Source: Lewinellaceae bacterium SD302
GTDB lineage: Bacteria > Bacteroidota > Bacteroidia > Chitinophagales > Saprospiraceae
Reading direction: 5' to 3'
Assembly: GCA_002591745.1 (NCBI GenBank)
Contig: PDLQ01000021.1
Coordinates: 1-64,000, forward strand
Length of the DNA stretch: 64,000 nt
The notes under the pieces are model-generated. The model saw only the letters and a list, made by a program, of their open reading frames with translations. It was not told the origin of the DNA and searched no databases. Numbering within the stretch: position 1 is the first letter of the stretch; each line of letters begins with the position of its first letter. Positions 8,818 to 17,309 of the stretch are shown piece after piece. Made by a program: the position numbers and the translations under genes.

Positions 8818-8933
8818 TTTTCCACATTATTTCATCTTTTCCACATTGTGGATAAAATCACGGAAAATGTTAATTTGCTGAAATACAGATACTTGTGTTT
8901 TTTATCCCTTTGTTATCCACAGATTGTGGAAAA
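8818..8933. other. DnaA-box cluster, candidate oriC or nrd control region
   Basis: Five DnaA-box-like sites lie in 116 bp. TTTTCCACA is at 8818-8826 and 8837-8845; TTATCCACA is at 8847-8855 (minus) and 8913-8921 (plus); TTTTCCACA is at 8925-8933 (minus). The segment between the second and fourth boxes is A+T-rich relative to the neighbourhood. To the left most genes point left; to the right nearly all point right. DnaA boxes also occur in nrd promoters of other bacteria, so this may instead regulate nrdBA. No dnaA gene is in the window. Confidence 0.6.
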
Positions 8934-9045
8934 CTGGGTTAAGTTTGGGTTAACAAATCCACTATATTGCGAAGGTAAGCGGGAAAGATAGCGTGCTCAA
9001 GCCGTTAGGTTTCCCCATTTTAGCTTACTGATACCACTATTTACA

Positions 9046-9200
9046 CCGGGGCAGTTCGATTGCGAGAACTTTTTTCCTCTCCACTGCCCCGGGATTTTTC
9101 TGGCAACACTCTTGACCACGGACCTAAGATTTTTCCTGTCTCCTAACGTTGAAAGACGATCTTGGGGAAGGATTTTTGTCGGCCGTGCCGAAGCCAACTT
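9046..9200 (+). promoter_or_regulatory. Structured leader upstream of nrdB
   Basis: A perfect 10-bp inverted repeat CCGGGGCAGT (9046-9055)/ACTGCCCCGG (9083-9092) is followed by further complementary pairs (AAGAT/ATCTT, CACGG/CCGTG) up to about 9190, about 70 bp before the nrdB ATG. This could be a 5' UTR structure or a terminator/attenuator. I found no match to a riboswitch consensus that I know. The rest of 8934-9268 shows nothing else. Confidence 0.4.
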
Positions 9201-9268
9201 AACTACCTATTAAATCACAACTTAACTATCAATTTTAACTGCCCGAGTGCACACAAAAATTATTTGTC

Positions 9269-10246
9269 ATGAACGCCCAACTGGAACCGATCTTAACCGA
9301 AAACCCGAATCGCTTCGTCCTTTTTCCCATCGAGCACGACGATATCTGGCAATTCTATAAACTTAACGAAGCCTGTTTCTGGACGGCGGAGGAAATCGAC
9401 CTCAGTGCCGACCTGACCGACTGGAACGAAAAGCTCAACGACAACGAGCGCCACTTCGTCAAGCACGTACTGGCTTTCTTCGCCGCCTCCGATGGCATCG
9501 TGAATGAAAACCTGGCCGAAAATTTCGTCAACGAAGTACAGTATACCGAAGCCAAATTCTTCTACGGCTTCCAGATCATGATGGAGAATATCCACAGCGA
9601 GACCTACTCCCTGCTGATCGATACTTACATCAAGGACCCGAAAGAGAAAGATTACCTCTTCAACGCCATCGAAAACATGGATTGCGTGAAGAAAAAAGCC
9701 GACTGGGCACTGCGCTGGATCGACGAGGGCACCTTCGCCGAACGGATCGTAGCCTTCGCCGCCGTAGAGGGTATCTTCTTCAGTGGTTCTTTCTGCTCCA
9801 TTTTCTGGCTTAAGAAACGTGGCCTGATGCCGGGACTGAGTTTCAGCAACGAACTGATCAGTCGCGACGAAGGGATGCATTGCGATTTCGCCTGCCTGCT
9901 TTACAACGAGCACATCAAGTACAAACTCGATCCGGACGTCGTCAAGAAAATTATCGTCGATGCCGTAGAGATCGAAAAGGAATTCGTCAGCGACAGTCTA
10001 CCGGTCAACCTCATCGGCATGAACGCCGATATGATGTGCCAGTACATCGAGTTCGTCGCGGACCGACTATTGGTCGCCCTCAAGCAGCCCAAGGTCTGGA
10101 ACGCGGAGAACCCCTTCCCCTGGATGGACATGATCTCCCTGCAAGGAAAAACCAACTTCTTCGAGAAGCGAGTAGGGGATTATCAGAAAGCCGGCGTGAT
10201 GGCGAACAAGGAAGATCAGGGCTTTAGTCTTGATGCGGACTTTTAA
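9269..10246 (+). CDS. nrdB: Ribonucleoside-diphosphate reductase, beta subunit (class I)
   Basis: Small (radical-generating) subunit of class I ribonucleotide reductase, 325 aa. It shows the ferritin-like helices with carboxylate/His di-metal ligands ([25 protein letters not shown], and EAVEGIFF with the later DEGMHCDF), including the Tyr in SETYSLL expected to carry the radical. Its role is electron transfer to NrdA for dNTP synthesis. The ATG at 9269 is preceded by an A+T-rich stretch. It is followed by a strong terminator and then nrdA, so the two genes may be separate transcripts. Confidence 0.96.
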   Translation: MNAQLEPILTENPNRFVLFPIEHDDIWQFYKLNEACFWTAEEIDLSADLTDWNEKLNDNERHFVKHVLAFFAASDGIVNENLAENFVNEVQYTEAKFFYGFQIMMENIHSETYSLLIDTYIKDPKEKDYLFNAIENMDCVKKKADWALRWIDEGTFAERIVAFAAVEGIFFSGSFCSIFWLKKRGLMPGLSFSNELISRDEGMHCDFACLLYNEHIKYKLDPDVVKKIIVDAVEIEKEFVSDSLPVNLIGMNADMMCQYIEFVADRLLVALKQPKVWNAENPFPWMDMISLQGKTNFFEKRVGDYQKAGVMANKEDQGFSLDADF

Positions 10247-10252
10247 AATCGA

Positions 10253-10298
10253 TGACTGAGGTTTTGCCAGGCGGCAAGCGCCGGCAAAACCTCAGTCA
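10253..10298 (+). terminator. Strong hairpin after nrdB
   Basis: A perfect 16-bp inverted repeat TGACTGAGGTTTTGCC (10253-10268)/GGCAAAACCTCAGTCA (10283-10298) with a 14-nt loop starts seven bases after the nrdB stop. There is only a short T-rich tail, so it could also stabilise the mRNA. Confidence 0.7.
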
Positions 10299-10304
10299 TT
10301 CTCT

Positions 10305-10362
10305 GACGTCGTCAGTACGCTCGACGAAGGAGGCGGGCTGAAGACTGTCTTTTGAATCAGGC
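10305..10362 (+). repeat. 60-bp dispersed element, copy A
   Basis: The segment has the blocks GTCGTC, CTCGACGA, GGAGG, CTGA, GACTG and TGAATCA in the same order as two copies at 62604-62668 and 62724-62784. The rest of the nrdB-nrdA gap (10363-10578) holds a small hairpin (AGCCGCC/GGCGGCT), a G/C-rich inverted repeat and one CAAAGTAGCA motif. Confidence 0.5.
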
Positions 10363-10484
10363 CCGATCAACTCGTTTCTCGATAGTACTGATGAGGACGA
10401 AAGATCTAAAAGCCGCCCTGGCGGCTCGCAGTGCGTCACCCCTCTCCCCCGGAGAGGGGCGGGGGGAGAGGCCTACACCAGCAT

Positions 10485-10494
10485 TGCTACTTTG
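10485..10494 (-). repeat. CAAAGTAGCA dispersed motif, copy 3
   Basis: Context GGCTAACAAAGTAGCAATG, in the nrdB-nrdA gap 85 bp before the nrdA ATG. Confidence 0.8.
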
Positions 10495-10578
10495 TTAGCC
10501 AGCCAAAAAAACAAACACGAACCAAAAACCCGCCCGTCTACTACCCAAATATTCGAGCGATTAAATAACAACAAGCAC

Positions 10579-13071
10579 ATGCAAGTAATTAAAAGAAGTG
10601 GCCGTAAGGAGGCCGTCAGTTTCGACAAGATCACCGCCCGTATAAAAAAACTGTGCTACGGATTGGACGAGAACTACGTCGACCACATTGAAATCTCGAA
10701 GAAAGTAATTCAGGGACTCTTTGACGGGGTAACCACCGTGGAACTGGATAACCTGGCCGCCGAAACCGCCGCCAGTATGAGTACCATCCACCCGGATTAC
10801 GCTCAGCTGGCCGCCCGCATTGCCATTTCCAACTTGCATAAGGAAACCGATAAATCGTTCAGCGCCACCATGGAGGCCCTGTTCAACTACGTAGACCCGA
10901 AAACCGGTCAGCAAGCCGGGCTGATCGGGGAGGACACCATGGCCACCATCAAAGCCAACGCCGGAAAACTGGACGCGGCCATTATTTACGACCGCGACTT
11001 CGATTTCGACTACTTCGGCTACAAAACCCTGGAGCGGAGCTACCTGCTGCGGATGGACGGCCAGGTGGTGGAACGCCCCCAGCAAATGCTGATGCGCGTG
11101 GCCGTAGGTATTCACGACCAGGACATCGAAAGCGCCATTCAGACCTACCAGCTGATGAGCGAGAAGTGGTTCATCCACGCCACGCCGACGCTGTTTAACT
11201 CCGGTACGCCCAAGCCACAGATGAGCTCCTGCTTCCTGCTGAGCATGACCGATGACAGCATCTCCGGCATCTTCGAGACGTTGACGCGCTGTGCCAAGAT
11301 CAGTCAGAGTGCCGGTGGCATCGGTCTGAGCATTCACAATGTGCGCTCCACGGGTAGCTACATCAAGGGAACCGGTGGTGCTTCCAACGGCATCGTACCG
11401 ATGCTGAAAGTTTACAACGATACGGCTCGCTACGTCGACCAGGGTGGTGGCAAGCGTAAAGGAGCTTTCGCCGTTTACCTGGAGCCGTGGCACAGCGATA
11501 TCTTCGAGTTCCTGGACCTCAAAAAGAACCACGGTAAGGAAGAAATGCGCGCCCGCGACCTCTTCTACGCCATGTGGATCAATGACCTGTTCATGGAGCG
11601 CGTCAAAAACAACGAAAAGTGGACCCTGTTCGACCCGAACGAAGCCCCCGGCCTGTTCGACGTACACAGCGGCGAGTTTGAAGCGCTTTACCACCAGTAC
11701 GAGCAGGAAGGAAAAGGTCGCAAGACCATCGAGGCCCGCGACCTCTGGAACGCTATCCTGGAGAGCCAGATCGAAACCGGCACGCCTTACATGCTGTACA
11801 AGGACGCAGCCAACCGCAAGAGCAACCAGCAAAACCTGGGAACCATCCGCAGTTCCAACCTCTGTACCGAAATTCTGGAGTACACCAGCCCGGACGAGGT
11901 GGCCGTTTGTAACCTGGCCAGCCTGGCCTTGCCCAAATACGTCAAAGAAGATACCCGCGAGTACGACTTCCAGAAACTCTACGAGATCACCCGCGTGGCC
12001 ACCCGCAATCTCAATAAGGTCATCGACCGGAACTACTACCCGATCGAAGAGGCCCGCAACTCCAATATGCGCCATCGTCCGATCGGCCTGGGCGTTCAGG
12101 GACTGGCCGATGCCTTCATCCTGATGCGTCACAGTTTCGACAGCCCCGAGGCGCGGCAGCTGAACAAAGACATTTTTGAAACCATCTACTTCGCCGCTTG
12201 TACCGAGAGTATCGCCCTGGCGGAAAAAGAAGGCCATTACCAAAGCTACCCCGGCAGCCCCGCCAGCAAAGGTGAGCTCCAGTACGACATGTGGGGTGTA
12301 ACGCCCAGTGACCGCTGGGACTGGGCAGGCCTCAAAAAAGACCTGGCCAAACACGGCATGCGCAACTCCCTGCTCGTAGCCCCGATGCCGACGGCATCCA
12401 CCAGTCAGATCTTGGGCAACAACGAGTGTTTCGAGCCCTACAGTTCCAATCTCTACACCCGCCGGACGCTGAGTGGTGAGTTCATCGTGGTCAACAAGCA
12501 CCTGCTGCACGACCTGATCGGACTCGGTCTTTGGAACAACGACATGCGCAACCGCCTGATGAACGCCAACGGTTCCGTTCAGGATTTCCCCGAGGTGCCC
12601 GAGCACATCAAAAACCTCTACAAAACGGTTTGGGAGATCAGCCAAAAGGTCATCATCGACATGGCCGCCGACCGTGGCGCCTTCATTTGCCAGAGCCAGA
12701 GCATGAACCTCTTCGTGCAAGACGCCAACTTCAGCAAACTCAGCTCCATGCACTTCTACGCCTGGGGCAAAGGCCTGAAGACCGGCATGTACTACCTGCG
12801 TTCCAAAGCTGCCCGTGATGCCATCAAATTCACCGTGGACCAAAGCGCCTTACAGGTACCCACCGAGCAGAAGAAAGAACTGGCGGCCATGGACGGAGCA
12901 ACAACTAAGGTGGTTGACAAAGTAGCAAAGCTGGAAGCCAAGCCGAAAGCCAGCACCGTACCCCAGGGAGGCGGCGTAGCCGGCTTCGAGGAACTGACCG
13001 CCGAGCAGACCGAAGCGGTGGGCAAGGCGTGTAGTCTGGATGATCCGGATTGCATTGCGTGCTCGGCTTAG
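10579..13071 (+). CDS. nrdA: Ribonucleoside-diphosphate reductase, alpha subunit (class I)
   Basis: Large catalytic subunit, 830 aa. It starts with an ATP-cone ([18 protein letters not shown], residues about 1-90) for allosteric activity control. The reductase barrel follows with the conserved Cys in [10 protein letters not shown], the NLCTEI segment, the radical-site Cys in [12 protein letters not shown] and the P/T-A-S-T loop (MPTASTSQI). The C-terminal swinging-arm Cys pair [13 protein letters not shown] is intact. I chose ATG 10579 because it begins at the ATP-cone; the frame extends upstream but only through non-conserved sequence. A charged linker before the tail contains a CAAAGTAGCA motif ([10 protein letters not shown]). 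Confidence 0.96.
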   Translation: MQVIKRSGRKEAVSFDKITARIKKLCYGLDENYVDHIEISKKVIQGLFDGVTTVELDNLAAETAASMSTIHPDYAQLAARIAISNLHKETDKSFSATMEALFNYVDPKTGQQAGLIGEDTMATIKANAGKLDAAIIYDRDFDFDYFGYKTLERSYLLRMDGQVVERPQQMLMRVAVGIHDQDIESAIQTYQLMSEKWFIHATPTLFNSGTPKPQMSSCFLLSMTDDSISGIFETLTRCAKISQSAGGIGLSIHNVRSTGSYIKGTGGASNGIVPMLKVYNDTARYVDQGGGKRKGAFAVYLEPWHSDIFEFLDLKKNHGKEEMRARDLFYAMWINDLFMERVKNNEKWTLFDPNEAPGLFDVHSGEFEALYHQYEQEGKGRKTIEARDLWNAILESQIETGTPYMLYKDAANRKSNQQNLGTIRSSNLCTEILEYTSPDEVAVCNLASLALPKYVKEDTREYDFQKLYEITRVATRNLNKVIDRNYYPIEEARNSNMRHRPIGLGVQGLADAFILMRHSFDSPEARQLNKDIFETIYFAACTESIALAEKEGHYQSYPGSPASKGELQYDMWGVTPSDRWDWAGLKKDLAKHGMRNSLLVAPMPTASTSQILGNNECFEPYSSNLYTRRTLSGEFIVVNKHLLHDLIGLGLWNNDMRNRLMNANGSVQDFPEVPEHIKNLYKTVWEISQKVIIDMAADRGAFICQSQSMNLFVQDANFSKLSSMHFYAWGKGLKTGMYYLRSKAARDAIKFTVDQSALQVPTEQKKELAAMDGATTKVVDKVAKLEAKPKASTVPQGGGVAGFEELTAEQTEAVGKACSLDDPDCIACSA
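12918..12927 (+). repeat. CAAAGTAGCA dispersed motif, copy 4
   Basis: Context GGTTGACAAAGTAGCAAAG, in the variable linker before the NrdA C-terminal Cys tail. The left flank is the least typical of all copies. Confidence 0.7.
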
Positions 13072-13197
13072 GACTGCGCGCGCCTGGTGAAATCGCTTGC
13101 GTTTTTACCAGACTAAAACTGCCCTGGCTTCTATTGGAGCTGGGGCAGACTTGAATAATCTAAATAATGAAATTGTTTAAATCTGTTTGAAAGGCAT

Positions 13198-13233
13198 AAA
13201 AAAACTCCAAAAGCTTTGTATAGCCTTTGGAGT
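13198..13233 (-). terminator. Minus-strand rho-independent terminator
   Basis: On the minus strand the stem ACTCCAAAGGC/GCTTTTGGAGT (13223-13233 with 13204-13214) is followed by seven T residues. No minus-strand protein gene ends here; it fits the end of the structured RNA at 13235-13354. Confidence 0.7.
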
Positions 13234-13234
13234 C

Positions 13235-13354
13235 GGAAGATCTTGACAAATACAGGGCTTGCCACCCTTTACTTATCACAGTCTGCCATATTGGAGAATA
13301 TAAATGTAGACTGAATCTAGATATCTAGCAAGCGATAAAACGTTAAGATCTTCC
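13235..13354 (-). ncRNA. Rod-shaped small RNA candidate, 6S-like
   Basis: Four nested helices form one long rod: 13235-13244 with 13345-13354 (10 bp, GGAAGATCTT/AAGATCTTCC), 13257-13262 with 13328-13333 (GCTTGC/GCAAGC), 13279-13284 with 13308-13313 (CAGTCT/AGACTG), and a terminal ATATT/AATAT hairpin around 13288-13301. Open internal bubbles separate them. A minus-strand terminator follows immediately, giving a transcript of about 155 nt. A closed stem, a central bubble and this length are hallmarks of 6S RNA, which binds RNA polymerase. The identity is inference from shape; no promoter was confirmed. The rest of the nrdA-HNH gap (13072-13197, 13355-13421) holds only short hairpins. Confidence 0.5.
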
Positions 13355-13421
13355 TCTTTTTAGAGGGATTAACTTGGCCGCCCCGCAAGTTGCTAAGGGC
13401 CAGCATAATACATAGCGAAAC

Positions 13422-13745
13422 ATGTATAGTTTGTTTTTTAGAAACCGCAACACCAAGCGGAACGGAACCCCATTTTCTTTATTTACCCGCCAAGCTGTCT
13501 GGAATAAAGCCAGCGTGATACCTGGATACAGTCCGGCGATATTGCGCAAGGATTCCTGTGGAATAATAATCCGTTGGGGAGACTACGGTAAAACCGATTC
13601 TCAGTATGGCTGGGAGATTGATCACGTACAACCCGTAGCAAAAGGGGGAAGTGACGAGTTGAGCAATTTGCAACCACTTCAATGGCAGAATAATCGCTAC
13701 AAGAGCGATACTTACCCATATTGGACTTGCAGATTCCGAGCATAA
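13422..13745 (+). CDS. HNH endonuclease domain protein
   Basis: Small nuclease-like protein of 107 aa, all HNH domain. The core is GWEIDHVQPVAKGG, then NLQPLQWQNNRYKSD, giving the His (DH), Asn (NL) and terminal Asn/His-position residues of the beta-beta-alpha metal fold. Stand-alone HNH proteins of this type are common in Bacteroidota, next to defence or mobile genes; its target is unknown. It marks the left side of the defence island and is followed by a 130-bp gap containing the promoter of the half-size HsdS. Confidence 0.85.
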   Translation: MYSLFFRNRNTKRNGTPFSLFTRQAVWNKASVIPGYSPAILRKDSCGIIIRWGDYGKTDSQYGWEIDHVQPVAKGGSDELSNLQPLQWQNNRYKSDTYPYWTCRFRA

Positions 13746-13821
13746 TTGATTTGGATGCTGCTCTGCAAAAGAGCGGAGCAGTATCCGATTTTAGAAAAAA
13801 GCTACTAGTTTTTAAAAATGC

Positions 13822-13852
13822 TTGCAAGTCTGATAGAGTAACTATATATTTG
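13822..13852 (+). promoter_or_regulatory. Bacteroidota-type promoter before hsdS'-hsdM
   Basis: The -7 box TATATTTG (13845-13852) matches TAnnTTTG exactly, and a TTG at 13822-13824 lies 20 nt upstream as the -33 element. The predicted start is about 15 nt before the ATG at 13875. Confidence 0.65.
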
Positions 13853-13874
13853 TGTTATTAGAAAATTGCTACTA

Positions 13875-14453
13875 ATGATAAAAAGTGAAATCGTGCAGCT
13901 GGGAACAATGCTTTCTAAAGTTAAATATGGCCCCTATCTAAAAGCCAAAACGGAGGGTAGCGTCCGTTACTTACGAGGCCAGGATTTTTCAGATCATGAC
14001 CTGTTGATTAATGATGGAAAAGGGTTCGTAAATGTCGAGAATCATGATTCCAACAAGGATTTGCTAGAAGAAGGACAAGTGATTCTAGCTGCTAAAGGCT
14101 TCCGGAATTTTGCTTGGGCCTATTCAGGCGACGCTGGAGAATGCATTGCATCAAGTATGTTTTTTGTGCTTTCCGTCAATTCGAATTTAATTGATCCTCG
14201 GTATCTGTCCATTTATTTGAATAGTCAAAAAGTTAAAAGACGACTGTTAAGCCTAGGAGCGGGAACTTCTCTGCCTACACTACCAAGAAAGGAACTGTTG
14301 GCTCTGGAGATCAGTGTGCCTCCATTTTTAATGCAGCAACGGGTAATAAGGCTTCGGGAACTTCAAAAGGAGCGGAGTAAAATTCAACAATCAATACAAA
14401 GTGCGGAACACCTTTTAGATTCCGCGATCATTGAAAACATCTTAAACCAATAA
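13875..14453 (+). CDS. Half-size type I specificity subunit (single TRD)
   Basis: Protein of 192 aa resembling one half of HsdS. It has a single target recognition domain (residues about 1-145, with VKYGPYLKAK, RYLRGQDF, GQVILAAKGF and SLPTLPRKELLALEISVPP) and one coiled-coil spacer (RLRELQKERSKIQQSIQSAEHLL). Normal HsdS has two of each. The ATG at 13875 is preferred over an upstream TTG at 13866. It sits five bases upstream of hsdM, in an operon position. It may work as a homodimer, replace the full HsdS downstream to alter specificity, or be a decayed copy. Confidence 0.8.
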   Translation: MIKSEIVQLGTMLSKVKYGPYLKAKTEGSVRYLRGQDFSDHDLLINDGKGFVNVENHDSNKDLLEEGQVILAAKGFRNFAWAYSGDAGECIASSMFFVLSVNSNLIDPRYLSIYLNSQKVKRRLLSLGAGTSLPTLPRKELLALEISVPPFLMQQRVIRLRELQKERSKIQQSIQSAEHLLDSAIIENILNQ

Positions 14454-14458
14454 TAACT

Positions 14459-15934
14459 ATGCTAGATCAAGACACGATTAATAAACAGGTTTGGAAAGCT
14501 TGTGATACTTTCCGGGGTACGATTGATGCAGCTCAATATAAAGATTATATTCTGACTATGCTCTTCGTTAAGTACATCAGTGATGTACTCAAAGACAAGC
14601 GCGCTGCTTACGAAGAAAAATACGATGGCAATGAAGCCAGAATTGCACGGGCAATGAGTCTTGAGCGGTTCACGATCCCTGGATCGGCTACTTTCGAAAG
14701 CTTTTACGCCCGGCGCAATCAAGCTGATTTAGGTGAGGTGATCAATATCGCACTGGAAGAGATTGAGGAAGCCAACCGGGACAAATTAGCTGGTGTATTT
14801 CGCAACATTGACTTTGCAAAAGAATCTAATCTAGGACAGACCAAAGATCGGAATCGCCGGCTTAAAAATTTGCTGAACGATTTCAAAGACCTCGATCTAC
14901 GTCCCAGCAACTTAGCGGGTAATGACGTAATTGGAGACGCCTACGAATACCTGATCTCTAATTTTGCCAGCGACGCAGGCAAGAAAGCTGGAGAATTTTA
15001 TACACCGAGCAGAGTCTCTACGCTGTTGGCTAAATTAGTAGAACCTCAAGAAGGCAATCGCATTTGCGATCCAACTTGTGGCTCTGGTTCACTACTGATA
15101 AAAACGGCCAAAGAAGTCGGCAATCGTAACGTTAGCTTATACGGTCAGGAAGCGAACGGTAGCACCTGGGCCCTTGCTAGAATGAATATGTTCCTCCACG
15201 AAATGGACAATGCTACTATTGAGTGGGGAGATACGATCAATACGCCAAAATTATTGGAGAACGATAGTTTGATGACTTTCGATATCGTTGTCGCCAATCC
15301 TCCTTTCTCTCTAGACAAATGGGGCGCTGAAAATGCACCGGCGGATCAATACAAACGTTTTTTCCGGGGAACGCCACCGAAGAGTAAAGGCGATTACGCC
15401 TTCATTACGCACATGATCGAGACGCTCAACGAACACGGGAGGGCCGGGGTGGTGGTACCCCACGGCGTATTATTCCGGGGAGGCTCCGAAGGGAAGATTC
15501 GTAAAAAGTTTATTGAGGAAAATCTATTGAGCGCGGTGGTCGGCCTTCCGGCTAACCTTTTCTACGGTACCGGTATTCCCGCTGCCATCATGATTTTTGA
15601 TAAAGCTAAAGCAGATGATCAGTTGCTTTTTATCGACGCCAGCGCGGACTTTGACTCCAGTAAGAACCAGAATGTTCTTACCTCCGACCACATCGAGAAA
15701 ATTCTAACGACTTACCGGCAACGCTCTACTATCGATAAATATAGTTACCTGGCACCGCTGGCCGAAGTAGCGGAGAACGATTACAACCTCAATATCCCGC
15801 GCTACGTAGACACCTTCGAAGAGGAAGAGCCGGTCGATATCGCCGCCACTCAACAAGAAATCAAACAACTGAAAAGCGAGTTGAAAGCCGTGGAAGCGGA
15901 GCTGGCCGATTACCTGAAACAACTTGGCTACTAG
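14459..15934 (+). CDS. hsdM: Type I restriction-modification DNA methyltransferase
   Basis: M subunit, 491 aa, transferring a methyl group from SAM to adenine N6. It has an N-terminal helical domain (INKQVWKACDTFRGTIDAAQYKDYIL), SAM-binding motif I DPTCGSGSLL at about 204-213 and the catalytic motif IV NPPF at 280-283. The C-terminal coiled coil (QQEIKQLKSELKAVEAELADYL) contacts HsdS. It is complete and in the family's usual length range. The genes that follow are not hsdS but a Shedu nuclease and an AbiF module; the full hsdS comes 2.5 kb later. Confidence 0.95.
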   Translation: MLDQDTINKQVWKACDTFRGTIDAAQYKDYILTMLFVKYISDVLKDKRAAYEEKYDGNEARIARAMSLERFTIPGSATFESFYARRNQADLGEVINIALEEIEEANRDKLAGVFRNIDFAKESNLGQTKDRNRRLKNLLNDFKDLDLRPSNLAGNDVIGDAYEYLISNFASDAGKKAGEFYTPSRVSTLLAKLVEPQEGNRICDPTCGSGSLLIKTAKEVGNRNVSLYGQEANGSTWALARMNMFLHEMDNATIEWGDTINTPKLLENDSLMTFDIVVANPPFSLDKWGAENAPADQYKRFFRGTPPKSKGDYAFITHMIETLNEHGRAGVVVPHGVLFRGGSEGKIRKKFIEENLLSAVVGLPANLFYGTGIPAAIMIFDKAKADDQLLFIDASADFDSSKNQNVLTSDHIEKILTTYRQRSTIDKYSYLAPLAEVAENDYNLNIPRYVDTFEEEEPVDIAATQQEIKQLKSELKAVEAELADYLKQLGY

Positions 15935-16037
15935 GATTGCATAAAATGCGATGAGCCTCCCGGGGGAAGCTCATCTTGGTCGGCGGGAGGTTTCTGAGAC
16001 AGCCCTTTCGGTGCAATCCTTCTCAGAGCTTTCCGCC
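15934..16037 (+). promoter_or_regulatory. Structured intergenic element between hsdM and sduA
   Basis: Several overlapping complementary segments are present: GGATTGCA (15934-15941)/TGCAATCC (16012-16019), GATGAGC (15950-15956)/GCTCATC (15969-15975), and a near-continuous 17-bp stem from GGCGG...TCTGAGA (15982-15999) to TCTCAGA...CCGCC (16021-16037). The first pairing crosses the last, as in a pseudoknot or alternative structures. It may terminate the hsdM transcript or be a small RNA for the Shedu gene. Confidence 0.45.
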
Positions 16038-16092
16038 CTTATTCTTCATCAAATATACGACTATTATCAATCACTATTAAAAGCAGGACATT

Positions 16093-17241
16093 ATGTATAC
16101 AACACCAAAACTCTCAAGAGAGGATATTGCGATGAACTCTCTTCCCAACCATCTTTACGTCAACGAAGTTCCAGAGCATAAGGTAAAGTTCTATCGGGTA
16201 GTACTTGAAGAAGATGAGTCAACAACGTATCAGGCTAGCACACGAACACAAATCCAATTAACGAGGAAGTTGACGGATGGCGAGTTCAGTAGGTTAGAGA
16301 TTGTTAAAATGGTTAGCGGTAAAGAAACCGGTCGAGTGGTACTACCTAAATTTACGCTGGAAGAAATGTACGGGTTCATGCAAATTATTGCAGGAATGGG
16401 CGTTGATGATTCAACTGCCAGAAGAAGCCTGATTGTAAACGAAAATTTGAAAAATTTAGACTCAATCACTCGCGAAGCAATAGTTGAAACCTTATCCGGA
16501 GCCGAAGGGATGGATGTCGTCAAAGAACTAATTGATAGCGGCGCATTGAATGAAAAAGACTTTGTGAACACTGGCTATCGTAGGGTTCAATTGGGCATTT
16601 TCTACAAATTGCTGTACGAGAACCATTTAGCGACTTACAAAGAGGAAGAAATGGGAAAGCCCAATACCAAAGACGAAATAGCGTGGCAGCATTTCTTCGC
16701 CAAAAATCCGTGGATATTTGGTCACGGATTGGGAGTTCGCTTCAACACTATTTTACAGAAGGAATTTGCCGCTTCCGATACTACCGCGGCGGGTAAGGAG
16801 CAAGTGAATGCCGATTTTCTGCTAGCGGACACCAGATTTACCACCTTCGTAGAATTAAAAAGACCGGATACACCACTTTTCGGACCTGCGAAGAACAGAG
16901 CAAGAGCCTGGAAGCTTTCTACGGAATTGCAAGACGCTAAGAGTCAGATACTGGAACAGAAGGCTTCTGGGACGCTAAAGTTGGAACAAACGCGAGACCT
17001 GACTGACGACCAAGGCCGTTTAATTACCCAGAGGGCGTACGACCCTCGCGTTATCGTGGTGATCGGTAGCTGGAGCGAGATAACGGATGATGTCTACCAA
17101 GAAAAGCTTGTTAAGCAGAAGACCTTCGAACTCTTTCGTCGTGACTCTCGTAACGTTGAATTCATTACTTACGACGAACTATACGAAAAGGCTCACCACA
17201 TTGTAACGAATGGACTGCCAGACCAAGCTTTAGCCGCATAA
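16093..17241 (+). CDS. sduA: Shedu immune nuclease (DUF4263)
   Basis: Defence nuclease of 382 aa. The C-terminal half is the DUF4263 domain: IAWQHFFAKNPWIFGHGLG, then the PD-(D/E)xK core with Asp241 (NADFLL), Glu254 and Lys256 (VELKRPDTPLFG), then the WKLSTELQDAKSQI helix. The N-terminal about 190 residues are a regulatory/sensor region. SduA alone protects against phage in known Shedu systems by nicking or degrading DNA. It is encoded between hsdM and the AbiF module, so it travels as cargo in the R-M operon. It starts at the first ATG after the structured element. Confidence 0.88.
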   Translation: MYTTPKLSREDIAMNSLPNHLYVNEVPEHKVKFYRVVLEEDESTTYQASTRTQIQLTRKLTDGEFSRLEIVKMVSGKETGRVVLPKFTLEEMYGFMQIIAGMGVDDSTARRSLIVNENLKNLDSITREAIVETLSGAEGMDVVKELIDSGALNEKDFVNTGYRRVQLGIFYKLLYENHLATYKEEEMGKPNTKDEIAWQHFFAKNPWIFGHGLGVRFNTILQKEFAASDTTAAGKEQVNADFLLADTRFTTFVELKRPDTPLFGPAKNRARAWKLSTELQDAKSQILEQKASGTLKLEQTRDLTDDQGRLITQRAYDPRVIVVIGSWSEITDDVYQEKLVKQKTFELFRRDSRNVEFITYDELYEKAHHIVTNGLPDQALAA

Positions 17242-17272
17242 GCTCAAGATATAACGCCAAAACAAAAAATAT

Positions 17273-17304
17273 TTTGATAGAGAACAAAAAATCTACTACT
17301 TTTG
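17273..17304 (+). promoter_or_regulatory. Promoter of the AbiF-associated RNA
   Basis: The -7 box TACTTTTG (17297-17304) fits TAnnTTTG exactly. TTTG at 17273-17276 lies 20 nt upstream, the canonical -33 spacing. Transcription is expected near 17310, directly before the first RNA repeat. Confidence 0.7.
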
Positions 17305-17309
17305 CGGTA

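Noticed and set aside
9046-9200. Cobalamin riboswitch in the nrdB leader
   Set aside because: No B12 box or conserved core was found, and nrdAB is the B12-independent class I enzyme.
10388-10415. Hammerhead-ribozyme-like core CTGATGAGGACGAAA
   Set aside because: There is no stem II between CTGATGA and GAAA and no convincing stems I and III with a cleavage site; probably chance.
10561-12843. 760-codon open frame antisense to nrdA
   Set aside because: It is a shadow of a G+C-rich conserved gene: valine/glycine-rich, with no domain or start signals. The same holds for the frame opposite nrdB.
13204-13354. tmRNA or tRNA at the island edge
   Set aside because: No CCA end, T-arm consensus or tag reading frame is visible.
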